Shown here piece after piece: positions 23,701-36,063 of a stretch of 64,000 nucleotides of DNA. Below the pieces are notes generated by a model. The model searched no databases. It saw nothing but the letters and a program-made list of their open reading frames with translations, and was not told the origin of the DNA. The position numbers and the translations under genes were made by a program. Numbering within the stretch: position 1 is the stretch's first letter; every line of letters starts with the position of its first letter. Source of the DNA: Apiotrichum sp. Y4204 (lineage: Eukaryota > Basidiomycota > Tremellomycetes > Trichosporonales > Trichosporonaceae); assembly GCA_025531455.1 (NCBI GenBank), contig JAMYHL010000118.1, forward strand, positions 1 through 64,000, written 5' to 3'.

Positions 23701-25512
23701 CGCTGGCCCGCCCGCCGCTGGCCGCTGACACCAAGAGCTGATCTCCAAGCCCCCCATCACGCGAATTTGACGCGTGACCAGGTGGCTACTCCGTATCATA
23801 CCATCCTCTCTGCACCCTCCAATTAGCTAGCTAGCTGCTACCTTGCTGTATGCAATGCAATTCCTCTCGCAAACACTTGGCGCGTGCCGCACACGGTAGT
23901 CGATCAACGGACTCTCCAGTTCTTTCGTTGCGCACAGGAGTGGAGCGATAGACGACTCGTTGCCAATATAGACATGATCGTAGACAGGATCGTGGACAAG
24001 ATCGTACTTTTAACGGCCTCATACATCCCCTGGACACAGAACCCTAAGTGTTATGCGACCACCCTCTCAGAATATTGCGTTATGGCCACCTCCGTACCTG
24101 CGGGCCATTCTGTTGCGATGATGTGAAGCGCGGGGAGCCTACAGCAGGACAACACTGTTAGGACCTTCCCGCGATCGGTCATTTAGGCTTGTGGCGAGCG
24201 TGGACGCTTCGCACATCGCCCATCACAATATAGTAATAGTGAAGTGCCTACTTGCGAAGTGATCCATCAAAACACAACACATAAAACAAACGCGCGTACA
24301 CGCATGCATGTACGCATGTACACACGTACACACGTTTCCGTCCGGTCTGCATGTGAGAGCAGTTCATCTACCGCTCCCATCCAAGGCTGGAAAGCCCCAC
24401 CATTGCCGAGCACCTCTTGTCACCCCAGGACGGCGGTAAAGAGAAGTACGAATTATATACTCAGCCCCCTTGCAGAATAACAGAAGCAACCTGAGATGCC
24501 AAAGGCCAATCCACGATCCACGATCCACGACCAAAGCGGCCCGAAGTTCACAAGCGTACATTGTCGGAGTGTTCAGCGAGGAAAGTTGTGGACTCCGGTG
24601 AGACACTCAACAGTGGGTCCACTGGCCACTGGCCACTGGTTCATACCTTGTGACCCCTGTTTCGCGGGTTTGCTTGCTCTTTGCCCCAACTCGCCGACCT
24701 TCTGATTTAGTCGTGCAGGATCTCAGGCTCGTCGTTCAGGTAGATCGTTGCACCTCACAACTGCAGCTGGCAGCTACGATATGCTGCGCTTATTGTAACC
24801 GTCCGCCCCATTCCGTTCGCCATTTCCTGGTGTCTTTGGATTGACCCTACGGGTAATCCAGAGTACCAGCGCAGATACAGCCGCCACACAACACTGACTT
24901 TTCAGTCGTACGGTTATCCTGAGACCTGGCGCCCGTTCAGTACTCGCGATTGCTGCAGCGGAGCGATCCGGCAGCTACAGAGACGAAAGTCCAGCTCCAC
25001 CCAGATCCACTTTTTTCCGTGCCAGACCTTGTACCACCTGGTCCAAACCCCGTTGGCCTCTCGTCTGGATATCATATCAAAAGATATAACATCAAAAGCC
25101 TCAATCACTAACAGCGTCCACTTCGCCCACCCGAAGTTTAGCGCTCCGTGGCGACGTCACTACCCTGACAAGTACGCAGGTACAGAGGAACGCAGGAACA
25201 TATTCCGTGCCCCTGACTCAGGATGCACACTTTGGGGTGGCAAAACATTCCAAGTGGCCAAGTGTCCGAGGACAGAGGTGTAACAGTCGTGTCGTAGTAG
25301 CATAGTGGAGGATCAGAGGATCAGAGGAGATGCAGCTCCAAACAGATGGAGCCACAGACCCACAGACATGTGGGCACGATGGCGCTGCGCGCTGCGCGCT
25401 GCGGCTCCGAAGGTATGTCTTGGCCAGCTGGCCCGTCGCTACCTGCCATCTGTCGCCACTGTGCAATGTCTGTGCAGTACGCGATCCGCGATCCGCCAGC
25501 TCGTGCACATGG

Positions 25513-25550
25513 GCGCATGTGAGCCACGCATGCGGTGGGCTCACATGCGC
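25513..25550. repeat. Perfect 13-bp inverted repeat with 12-nt spacer
   Basis: The arms GCGCATGTGAGCC (25513-25525) and its exact reverse complement (25538-25550) flank a 12-nt spacer. In RNA or single-stranded DNA this forms a strong stem. No gene abuts it. Confidence 0.9.
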
Positions 25551-26322
25551 TACACTGCTTCTCTACTCTGTTCCATCTCGCCGCTGCGATCAGTAGTGGA
25601 GCACAAGCACACTGTCCTGGACATGTCTCTCTCAATTGTGCCACCCCACCTTATTTTGCCCTGGACAAGCACGTGAGAGTTTCTAAGCTATTCGCTAGCG
25701 CGCGCTTGCGCGGGCAAAACAGCCAGCTAGATTTCGCTGGTTAAGATCCGAAGCTGGAGATACAATCAGAGTCCGATCTATTGTTGAACGGTCAAGTGGA
25801 TGGGGAGACCGCGCCAACAGTTGAGAGGCACTCCTAACCCATCGCGCCATGGCGGCACCTCGTCGTAATTGTGAGGCACGCGCATAATCCATGTGATGCA
25901 TAGTAACTGTTTACGAGAATCTGCAGACGGCATAGAGTAATGGCGCAGTGCGGCCCAGTTGCGTCGAACACGACCATCGTGCGCTGTGGCAAAGGTTTCC
26001 AGCAGGCCGCTTTCCATCTGCAGCTGACAAAAGTCAGCCTTGTTTCCGCCACAGTTTATTCCTTAGAGGCCGGAGATCCCTGATACGCAGTCGCACCCAC
26101 AATGCCCGATCGTGCACCAGTATCTCAGTGGAGCAGTGGCTCAGTGGAGAGAACACTAACAGGACAGGATACCGCTTAGCGCAGCAAACTAGAATCTCGA
26201 TGACTAAGAGCACTTGGGTGGGTGGAGCGATCGGAGCCAAGACCTTCGGCACCCCGAAGGCGACGCATGCCGTGCATGCCGAACAAGCCGGGGATCGGGG
26301 AACTGTACTTACGGTGCACAAG

Positions 26323-26346
26323 CGCCGGTCGCTCGGCCGACCGGCG
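26323..26346. repeat. 9-bp GC hairpin
   Basis: CGCCGGTCG (26323-26331) and CGACCGGCG (26338-26346) form a perfect stem around a CTCGGC loop. No T tract follows, so it is not a bacterial-type terminator. Confidence 0.85.
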
Positions 26347-27510
26347 TCGGCGCCGCGGATGATGCATATCCCTTGTGCTTCATGGTGCCTGTTTTAAACT
26401 GGCCGCATGGTGGCGTGCCCGGCATAGCTGCACCACAAACACGAGGTACCGAGTTCGGACGCGGCGTCGCGTGGGGATACTCCTGGCGCCTGCTCCGCGC
26501 TGCGGCGGAAGTTCTCGTGTCACAGATTTGAGTGCAGTCCGTACAGTCCGTACCACCTGCTGCGCAGCGTCCCGGATCCCTGTATCTCACAACGAGCATC
26601 CTGTTTTTCCTGGACGTCCTGGCATCCCCGATCCTGGATCCTGGACATCCCACACCCGTGTTTGACTTCGTACCGCATCACGTATTTTGCTCTCGCGATG
26701 CCACACCGGGGACTTGCGCTGCGTCATCGTTACTCGCGGGTGCCTGCAGTCATGTATGGAGATACAAGCACCATTCTGTTGGTGGGCGGCGACCGCCACC
26801 CAGCCAGTGCCCAAGTCCTCCACCGTCACAAACTCGTGTCTCAATCGTGCTCATCAGCTCCCCGTTCCTCCTAATGCTCCGAGATCGACCTGGTATCGTT
26901 CCCGGGTCTCCATGACTGCCAGTCACACGCAACCGGACGTCACATTCTGATCATGTATAACGCAAGTTCATGGTAATAGGATGGTCCATATGATCAATCT
27001 CGTGACTCGGTCAATTGCGAGCTCGACGACGAACAGAGTTTAACGGAAACGGAGTGACAAACCAACCTATTCTGCGGCCAACACCGTATCCCCTGGCTGG
27101 CCCGGCACAGTCTCTCCAGGAGGGAGGCAAAACGTGAGTCGGTTTGTTACTTATCTCGGGCGCACGACACACAGACTAACGTACTTTGAATATCTGAGTG
27201 GTGGAATGTTAAGTACCGTACAGTACAATGTACTGCATAGTTGTTCGATATTCCGCTTGCAAGTTGATACTACAGTATCATTGGATCCACCGATCCCATA
27301 GAGAGGTGGCCGAGGTGGTCATTGTGGTCATTTGATGGGATCCCATGTAGCGCACAATGACGATTGCACGGGCGGGATACGCGAGGCGTGGGGGTGCCTT
27401 GTTTGGTCCATCGCGATCCATCGACCAGCACCCCCTAAATCTGTGCCGTTGTTCACATGGACACATCGCATCTTCCTCATCATTCGAACACAAACAAACA
27501 TTCACCAGCC

Positions 27511-28982
27511 ATGCCCGCCATTCCAGTAAGTCAAACCATGCGCTGGATACATTTGTCGACAGTTCCGTCGCAGCATGCATCTTACACCAGGTACGGCTGC
27601 GTCATCCCCGCGGGGTGACCACGATCGAGATCGATCCACACAAGCAGGGTATCAACGACCTTAAGGTTGTCATCTTCTCAGCGACAGAGATCCCGCCGAG
27701 CCAGCAGGACAGTGAGTCCACGTCGAGTCTGGAGAGAGGTGTGACGAACCGCAAACTTGTGAGGAAGACTGAGCACTTGCTCCGTCAGTCCCGTTTGCGG
27801 GGAGTTGAACTAACAGACGGCATTCTCATCGGAGACAAAGCTAGCTTTGTGGTCATGACACTGACTTTCAGTCAAGTTTGGGTACCCGCCAAAGCCATTG
27901 CCTGAGACCGCTGGACGCCTATCCTCGATCCCGCTCAACCGTGGCGAACAGTTGATCGTGACGGCGCTGCCTCCACGGTCACCCATCCGTCGCCGACGTC
28001 CAAGCGTCAAAGAGCTCGATGCCCAGCTCTCCGCCCCCTCTCCACCGCGGGATAAGGCCGCACCGCGCCCCGAACCCGCTACACGAACTCCGCAACCTGC
28101 GGGTGAAGACCCCGATGCACCGGTAACGACCTCGGAGAGTGTCAGGCTCGGCGACACAGGTTTTCTACAGCTGCGCGTCGTTCCCGACGACAACTCGTGT
28201 CTCTTCTCCGCTATCGGCCTTGTGTTTGAGGGCAGCATTAAGAAGGCCCAGGACCTGAGGAAAGGTAAGTGTCGTTAAGGAAATATTGCTTACTATAGTG
28301 GTTGCCGATGCAATTGAAAGCGATCCTGAGAGCTACTCAGATGCTCTCCTCGGGTGTGTAGTTTTTACTACAATGAGGCTAATTACAGGCGCCCAAGAAA
28401 TGAATACATCGCAAAAATACTAGAGAAAGATACTTGGGGTGGCGGGATCGAGCTTGCCATCTTTGCCAAGCAGTGCGTTGAAGTCCTTACCCAAGGCTGA
28501 CTGGGCTAGCTATAAGACAGAAATATCCTCATTTGATGTCGCGACCGGGCGCTGTGATAAGTTTGGGGAGGGACAATACGATTCAAGGTGTGTGGCCAGG
28601 CTGTCAACGACTGACTCCAGGTGCCTCCTTGTTTACTCTGGTATCCGTACGTAGCGAGATCAGATCGGAGTGCTGACCACAGACTACGACGCCCTGTCCC
28701 TCTCACCCATCGAGTCCTCCCCTGCGTCCTACCACACCACTGTCTTCCCTGTCTCCGACGATGGCGTCATGACTGCAGCAGCAACGCTCATCGATCGCCT
28801 CAAATCGAAGAAGTACTACACGGACACGGCAAATTTCGACCTCCGGTGTGGCATCTGTGGAACGGGTCTCAAGGGCGAAAAGGGCGCTCGTGAACACGCA
28901 ATGGCGACGGGGCGTGAGTGTGCCGCTATATGCTGCGTGTGTTGTGCTTACGCGGGCAGATGTCGAGTTTGGGGAGTACTAG
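27511..28982 (+). CDS. OTU1: OTU1/YOD1-type deubiquitinase
   Basis: Cysteine protease that trims ubiquitin chains and works with Cdc48/p97, notably in ER-associated degradation. Nine exons (27511-27525, 27591-27711, 27872-28264, 28299-28353, 28389-28472, 28510-28587, 28621-28646, 28683-28913, 28960-28982) give 341 residues. The N-terminal UBX-like fold begins VRLRHPRGVTTIEI and contains KFGYPPKPLPE. The OTU core has VVPDDNSCLFSAIG (DNSC nucleophile), WGGGIELAIFAKHY and LLVYSGIHYDALSL with the catalytic His. The C-terminal C2H2 finger is FDLRCGICGTGLKGEKGAREHAMATGHVEFGEY, as in YOD1. The first coding exon is only 15 nt. All junction phases agree, including the split Cys/His codons. Confidence 0.94.
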
Positions 28983-30250
28983 GTCGCCAGACTACTATGA
29001 CAAACGCGTTGTATCCCGAGAGGGCCTGAAGTCGATAACCATGCAAGACTGTGAGAGCCCTTTTTGAAGACCAACGATCTGTGGAGTCATGGCTCCGTGA
29101 TTCTTCGTGCGCATTGCATGAAGGCACTCAATACGGTCGTACACCTGTGTTCAGCCCAATCGTTGGGTTCGCCATCACTTGCCTCTCTCCAAGAATCTCG
29201 TGCGTGTTTACATTCGCGACGAGACCGACAAGGGGAACGGCGTGAACATAGTTGATCAAGTCCACTGACTGCGGACTAATTGATAGGCTATCTTGCGCGA
29301 CACAGGATCCTCTTGATTTATCCTGAAATATGTGTGAGTGTCTGTGGCATGCACCGCGTGCACGGTCACATAGTGTCGCGTTTTCGAACATGTACCTCAA
29401 TGAGCCCAGAGGCCAGAGGCCAGAAGATGGAAGTGCCTGTGTGCTTGCGCACTTGCACACACACACAGACACGCGCATGCCACACACGCAAGCGCATACA
29501 GCACACATGCACATACCCAATACACCGCGCGCCGCGCCATAAGCTTCGAGGCCTCGAGGCCCCTGTGCTGTCATCTGCACTGACGCGCCTCGCGCCCAAC
29601 TGTGCAACTGCCCAAATACCCATATTGCATATTGCGAAGCTGCAAAATCTAAAACCTCGAAACTAGTCAAAGGCTCCGCTGATACGCGCCATTCTTGTTA
29701 ATCAGAATCATCGCAAGCTTTGCAAGCTTCCAAGGTTCAAAAATGCCTCCTTACGCCGTCAGGTTGCCTCTAAAGCTCTAATACAAGTATCACTGCCCAG
29801 CGTGCGTGACGCGTCATTATTGTTATTGTTGGGGCAATCCGGATATCCAGAGCAGCTCACACAATAAATCCGTCCCTCCTATCGCACTCTGCCTTCCCCT
29901 CCTTCGAGCTTCGATCCTTCTTCTCCCTCCTGTTCCCCCCCTCCCCCCGCCTTTATCTCTTCAGTCTCTTTCCTTCTCTTTCTCTTTCTCTCTCGTCCTT
30001 CTATCCATCACTCTCACCTCTCATTCGCATCCACACCACTTACTGTATTGTCTCGCCTCGTCCTTGTCTCCCTCTGCTTTCCTGATTGATCCTCGCGCTC
30101 TCTCATCTTCCTCACTACCGCTCCTCCCTTCACCCTTAGCACCCTTTGTATTCTTCCTCTCGCTGTCTCTGTCGCTCCTCTTCTCCTCTCTGTTTTCGTA
30201 CATGACATTAACCCCCTGCGCCTAGCGACCACTGGCTCTGTGGCTTCAAG
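28983..30250. other. Intergenic region upstream of the orphan coiled-coil gene
   Basis: 1.27 kb without a supportable gene. It contains CA/GT alternation at about 29455-29520 and, from about 29880 to 30190, a CT-rich sense-strand leader ending near the orphan ATG. The short reading frame that covers this tract is low-complexity Ser/Leu/Pro and not credible. Confidence 0.5.
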
Positions 30251-33200
30251 ATGGTGGACCCGGCAAATATCCCCCTACCCCCATCCACGTCTACCACTCC
30301 AGACCTAGCTGAGGTCACTCTGACACCGACTCCAACTGTATCCCCAGCGCCGGCTCAACTCGTTCAAGCGGAGCCCTCACGTCACGGCTGTGAGACGCTC
30401 TCTGTCGAGGTTGTACTGGAGGACATCATTCTCCTCGACTCTGGCCCAGGTCAAAATACGCTATCAAACACCAATGACCTCGACACGACAACCATTCCAA
30501 CTGAGGCGACCTTATTGCCACCCCTCTCACCAGGCTGTACTTCTTGTCCTGATCCGCCTCTAGTCCCATTAGAGGCCGACGCGTCGCCAGAGGTTGAAAC
30601 CAGATCCGGCATCGAGACAACTTCCCAATATGTGTCGACGCTCATCACTTTCGCAAGTCCCGTGGACCAGTCGTCCGATAACGACACGATTGTGCGCGCC
30701 ACCTCACCTTCTCCCCACGACAACAACTCACGCTCAAGTCTGGGAATGGGTTTCCCGCCTCCAAGCCTGGCTCCAGGTCTCCAAGTACTTTCCGAAGCAA
30801 CTGCCATGTCGCCCTCGACGCAGCATGAACAAGCTGAACACCACCATCAGTCTCATCTCATGTCGCCTCCTGTTAACCAAAAATCGATAGAGCAACCATC
30901 CTCTTCAAACTCCCTTGACGAATGCTCCTCAGAACTGGACGAGTTTGAACGACTCTGGAAGAGCTTTCGATTGGACATGGCAGGATTCAGTGGTGGAGTC
31001 GATGAAGTGATGGCCCGGATGAGCCAGTGTCTCAAGGCGTGAGCTATCTGCGCGAAATCTTGGCTGACCCGCAGACTCAAATGTTCAGCTGAAATCCAAA
31101 GGGCACCGGTTCTAACACCCGTCATTGCCCCGATCAATGATGCCCGAATTCCCTCTACCAACCTCCTTAGACAGCAAGTGATGTGGCTTTCTCAGCAAAA
31201 CCAAGCTTTGAAGAGCCAGGTTGATCGTTCGGAAAGCAAAGAGAAGGAACGCGATCAAGAGATCCAGCGCCTCACGCAGCAGCAGGAGCTCAAAATTCAG
31301 CGACTTACTGAGCAACACGATAAAGAGCTTCAGCTCCTCACTACTCAGCACCGCAATAGCTCTGCAGATGCCGAACAATTGCTTAAGACGGACTCTTTTC
31401 AATGGCCTGTGAAACGCAAAGACATCCTCAAAGCCCTCATTTCTCATCTCACAGCCGGCGATGACGATAACGTCAATTCCAACGAGGCAGTGGAGGAGAT
31501 GGTTGACGAAATCGCTCGCCTCAAAGAGGAGCTCGCTCAGCAGAAGGAGATGCGGCGGCTTGACATCGATGAGCGACTCAAGGTTTCAAAGCAACTCATG
31601 GACGAGCAAGGGGAGAAGGAGTTGTTGGTAAAGAAACTGAAGGGTGCAGAGATCTCTGCTGAGATCCTACGAAAGAATTTCCATTTGGCTGAGGAAAAGG
31701 CAGACTACTGGTCCACGAAAGCGATGACGACAAGCCAGTGCGAGGTGAGTCGATTTGACGCGCAGGCACTAATAGCAGGATGATGGCTTCCTCCTTGTTC
31801 TCATTGAAGCTGAAGCCCGCATGGTGCGTGCGCACGATATGTATGCTAATTCCGCTAATTCCCAGTTTGATTCAAAGCTGCTGGCGAGACGCGAGGAAGG
31901 AGGGGCCGAGGCAATCGCTCATATCCGCCGGGAAACTGAACGTTTGTTTCGCGTGAAGAATCCCTCGTCAACCAAGACGCCATCCACTCTCATCTACCTC
32001 TACTTCGACATTTCCAAAACGATTAAGGAGCTCCAGCAGAAAGGAATGATCAAGTCCCCTCCTCATTTTGATGAGTTCATGGAAGGGCTGTCTTCAGCAG
32101 ATGACCACTTGACGATCTCTGATGTGACTGGTCTCTGGGGAGCTTCGGTGAAGATCCGAGGTATATATGAGCTACCTTAACACAGAGATAGAATCTGACT
32201 CGCAGCTCAAATAACTACTCTTGGCCAGTTGAATACTTGCAAAATGGTCCTTATCATCGCAGGGCAGGTGAGGTCTGGATTTGTGCATCTTCAGACCAAT
32301 AAACTAAACCCAGGACCGCAAGTATCTCGCAACACTGCAACAGCTTGGCGAGGCTCATCGGGACAAGATTCATGTGGCTCGCTCTACGCCGTCCGCGCAA
32401 GAGGATCCGTTTCGAAGCATTGGTGACGACCGTCTGTGGTACATCTCGGGGCTTTTCCGCACCAGCCTACAAGAGTGGAACACACCCACTACTCCGCCAG
32501 CACACTCGTCGCTTCCGAATACAGCTCCCACATCTGTAAGGACTGGAACCGTTAACGAGTTTAAGCTTCCCATCGAGCCAACCCCTGCATTGGTACCAAA
32601 CCCTGTTGTTCATGGGTATGGTCCACCCGACAGTCGCCCGGCCGAGCAGAGCACTGCTGCCTCCCTGCCGAACCGTCTCGGCACGCCAATCATGTTCACG
32701 CCGATGCCCACAGGAGACCACCAATATCGTCAGGTGCCTCAATCCAGTTACCAGGACGGCTACCAACAACGCACGGCAGGTCAGGGTGCTACCACAGTGG
32801 ACCAGCACCTTATCCCAATCGATGTCGCCGGCGGTGGAGCCACTCCAGCTCCCCGGTCCAGACGCCACTCTGGACCGCAGTATCAACCAGGCACTTCCTC
32901 GACGACGGTCGAGACGCACCAATCTGCCCCTCCTTGGTCTGTGTTCCGCCCACCCCAGAAGTCCCCTTCTGTCGCTGGTTCACAGGCCTGCGACAATCGC
33001 ACTTCGCCCCCGGTTCAGGCCTCATCGCGCCGACCCCCCCTCACTTACCGCACCCATCGACTTCGGCCTGGTCAGAGTTCCATCGGAGGCAGCCCTCCTT
33101 CGAGCGTTGATGACGAGCCCATGCTTCGTCACGTTCAGCCTGCTGCCCGCACTCATGTGATCCGTCCACCGGCATTTGCCGACGAGGACCGTCCTCCCAG

Positions 33201-33459
33201 CACCGGCACGTTGGTGTCATTGGCGACCGTCACGGGTCCGGTTCAAGGATGGGGTGGTGGGATTGCTGGGGCTCGTTCGACTCAACTCAACGAGCACAAC
33301 CACCCCGATCAGAGTGGCGAAAGGCCCTTCCGGACCCGGTCCCCTCTTCCTGCGCCACAGCCGCAGCCTCAACGCTCGACCTTCACACTCCAGAACGCAC
33401 GAGAGGAGAGTACGCGATCGAGGGTGATGACCTGGGCAGAAAACATCCGCACGGCGTGA
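30251..33459 (+). CDS. Unrecognised 1001-residue coiled-coil protein
   Basis: I do not recognise this protein. Six exons (30251-31038, 31075-31744, 31779-31823, 31866-32160, 32206-32267, 32314-33459) splice in phase to 1001 residues, from an ATG just after a long CT-rich leader. Residues 1-225 are Ser/Thr/Pro-rich and acidic. About 226-265 is a short folded-looking segment (DEFERLWKSFRLDMAGF). About 300-490 is strongly heptad-like and charged (KEKERDQEIQRLTQQQELKI, LKEELAQQKEMRRLDID). About 500-640 is helical (YLYFDISKTIKELQQKGMI, LATLQQLGEAHRDKI). The last 330 residues are Pro/Ser/Arg-rich and disordered. No signal peptide, membrane span or enzyme motif is seen. A scaffold or cytoskeletal role is only a guess. 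Confidence 0.8.
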
Positions 33460-33818
33460 GAAGAGGTGAGGTAACACATAGAGGATACTCCCTCACGTGA
33501 AGAGGCGGGTCTCTGTCCCAATCGTTCAAGAATCGTGTTGTCAAGATCAAGATAGATCGCGCTGTCAGCGAGTAGCAGTCAACGGGCCGCAGATTTTGAG
33601 AGTTGTTTCGTAGCTGCACAGATGAGTAGGGCCCAGTTGAGTAGACCGCGCTGTAGAGAGTGGGTTATATGTCCAAAATCAGATAGACAAGCGCATGTCA
33701 TTTGTGCATTCGACTGTGCTGCCCGGATGCTGCGTGCCGCGTCATTGGATTGTGGCCTTGTGGCCAAGCCCTTCCCACCACCTTCTCCGCCGTTGCAACG
33801 CTGTGGTTTATGTAAAGT

Positions 33819-33830
33819 CATGACGTCATG
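33819..33830. promoter_or_regulatory. CRE/ATF-type palindrome CATGACGTCATG
   Basis: A 12-bp perfect palindrome containing TGACGTCA, the consensus for CREB/ATF-type bZIP factors, about 320 bp before the acetate kinase start. Fungal Atf1/Sko1-like factors bind this core and act downstream of Hog1-type MAPKs, and a Hog1 gene lies in this window. Function is inferred from the match only. Confidence 0.45.
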
Positions 33831-34105
33831 ATGATCATTCCTGAGCCAACTGCGTCGACGGCGGCGTTGGCGCGCGGCGGCGGCAGGGGAGTGTGAACGT
33901 GTGAGAATGGGGTGCAGCACAGGACAATGTGGACAAAGGAAACAGGTTGTGATCCCATTGTCATGGAAGAGTGGGAAGTTGTCAATAGTGGGACAAGCAG
34001 TACCGATATATCTAACGCCCCAGCTTCCAAGCACCGCCGCCGTTCTCTACTATCATCCTCTCATCACAGCCCCCATTTCTTCCGGTGACCGGCACAGAGC
34101 AAGCA

Positions 34106-34112
34106 TATAAAT
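34106..34112 (+). promoter_or_regulatory. TATA-like box before acetate kinase
   Basis: TATAAAT lies 38 bp upstream of the ATG at 34150. The spacing implies a very short 5' UTR if it is used. Confidence 0.4.
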
Positions 34113-34149
34113 CCACTCACTGCGCACCCCCAGCTCCCAGAATCCCAGG

Positions 34150-35854
34150 ATGTACCTTCTCGCGCTGAACTGCGGCTCGTCGAGCATAAAGGGCAAGCTG
34201 TACGCGCTCCCGGACCAGGACAGCAAGAAGAAGGACAAGGCCGCCCGGCCCGGGGACGAGGACAAGACACACACGCTGGGGAACACGTCGGGTCTCGAGC
34301 CTGTTGCAAAGCTCTCGGTGTCGAACATTGGGGCAAAGGGCGACAACGTGCGCACGCAGGTCGAGTGGTATGGAAAAGCCGAGAATGTGGATGTCGAAGG
34401 AGACGAGGGCGAGGGAGTCAAGCGTGAGTGGATAGAAGAATTGCGCTGATTCCAGACCGCGACATGTTTCCCGAGATGCTCAAGCACCTCGCAGAGGGCG
34501 GGGTGGAGAGCGACGAGATCAAGTACATAACGCATCGGATGTGAGTGTCTAAAATCGAGACGTGCCCTCGAGGAGTCAGCGTCCCCTTTTCGGTGACACT
34601 GAGGCCCCTGTACTGATGCCAGCGTTCACGGCGGGACGAACAAGGAGCCGCTGGTCGTGAGCAGCGGACACTCGGAGGCGCTCGAGGGGATGGATGCGTT
34701 GAGCGCGTTTGCCCCTCTTCATGTGAGTCGCAGCAGATCGCTCTGGAGAGACGACAAGCTCAATGCACAATTGCTGACGGCGCAGAACCAACATGCTATC
34801 CTTGGCGTGCGTGTCTGTCTGGATGAGCTGCCCAAGCACACCAGTCTGCTCGTCTTTGACACGCTGTTCCACGTGAGTGGCCCCTCTGAACTGGCATGAG
34901 GACGACCCGTTATCTGATACAATGCAGAAAACTCTCGCCCCAGAAGTCTACACATACGCCCTTCCACCTCCGACCGAGGACCTGCCGATGCCGCTGCGGA
35001 AGTACGGCTTCCACGGGCTGTCGTACGCGAGCGTCCTGTACCAGCTCGCCGAGTTCGAGCACAAGCCCACCAAGGAGATGAATCTTGTCGTTGCCCATCT
35101 CGGGAGTGGCGCGAGCGCATGCTGCATCCTCCACGGGGAAAGTGTTGATACGAGTAGGTTTGGCATATTTATGATGAACAGTCATTGTGCCATCACTTAC
35201 ACCACAGGCATGGGTCTCACACCGCTCGAGGGCCTCGTCGGGGGGACGCGCACAGGTACGATCGACCCGACGGCAATCTTCCACCACACGCCGGACTATT
35301 ACAAGGAGGCCCCGCTCAAGGACATGAAAGTCACCAAGGCTGAGTGGATCATGAACAAGTGAGTCGGGTGGAACTCCGGGGTTGCGAAAGAACGTCGGTA
35401 TCGCTCAGCTCAAAAGCACATCGTTACTGACAGCAGAAAATCCGGTCTCACCGCACTGGCCGGTACCCAGAACTTTGGCATTATCACCAAGCGTCTGGAT
35501 CCCGAAACCTGCTCCAAAGAGGAACACGAAAGAGCAAAGCTCGCGTACGGCGTCTTCGTTGATCGCCTCATGGCGCACATTTCGCAGTACTTGTGCAAGC
35601 TCCTCGCGTCGGTGCCCCTCGCGGACGTGCGCCTGGTGTTCGCCGGCGGCATCGGCGAGCATTCGGCATTCCTGCGCGCCGAGGTACTTAAGCGCCTGGC
35701 GTGGATCGGTGCGACGATTGGGAAGAACACGGACAAGATTGAAGAGCCCGTAACGGTCGTCTCGGGCGAGGACAGCAAGCTCAAGACCTACGTTGTGCAG
35801 ACAGACGAGGAGGGCTGGGGCGCGCGTCTCGCCAGGGAGCGGTTCGGTTTCTAG
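34150..35854 (+). CDS. ACK1: Acetate kinase
   Basis: Interconverts acetate plus ATP and acetyl phosphate plus ADP. In filamentous and basidiomycete fungi it pairs with phosphoketolase (Xfp). Seven exons (34150-34423, 34456-34540, 34623-34722, 34786-34872, 34928-35153, 35208-35358, 35437-35854) give 446 residues. Family motifs: [15 protein letters not shown] at the start (ASKHA fold), [78 protein letters not shown] and [17 protein letters not shown]. An insert of ~60 Lys/Asp-rich residues follows the first strand, which is not in bacterial AckA. The host carries no phosphoketolase in this window. Confidence 0.96.
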
Positions 35855-36063
35855 ATGACAGTGTTTTGAGTTCATTCTCAAATGGGTCTGCAGATTAAGT
35901 AGTTGTGGTACATGCATAAATTACAGAAGCGAGAACATCACGTTGAAACAAGAAGAAGGTTGATGAGGTGACACGGGAAAGCGATGCGAGCGGAACGCAG
36001 GCGGCGCATCGCGATATCGTCTACCGCAGTCGAACGACATTCGCGCGGGGATAGTCCAGTCGC

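Larger units (their letters stand above)
19553..27510. other. Eight-kilobase gene-poor interval
   Basis: No reading frame here shows a domain, splice-consistent exons or codon use like the neighbouring genes. Contents: a 480-nt purine-rich plus-strand tract (20280-20760) with G10+ runs; two A runs near 21436-21465; GT/CA alternation at 24295-24340; a CCACTGGCCACTGG repeat near 24620; a three-fold CCACGAT repeat near 24519; triple GCGCTGC at 25380-25400; and perfect inverted repeats at 25513-25550 and 26323-26346. It separates the divergent Hsp20-domain and OTU1 genes. Confidence 0.6.
33460..34149. other. Promoter region of acetate kinase
   Basis: 690 bp between the orphan gene stop and the acetate kinase ATG. 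It carries the CRE-like palindrome at 33819-33830 and a TATA-like box at 34106-34112. No coding gene is seen. Confidence 0.5.

Noticed and set aside
25740..25870. Possible minus-strand tRNA with a GGCGCGATGGGTTAG D-arm-like box
   Set aside because: No pairing T arm or acceptor stem could be found at a plausible distance.
29806..30225. Ser/Leu/Pro reading frame upstream of the orphan gene
   Set aside because: It only translates a CT-rich leader; composition is that of the tract, not of a protein.
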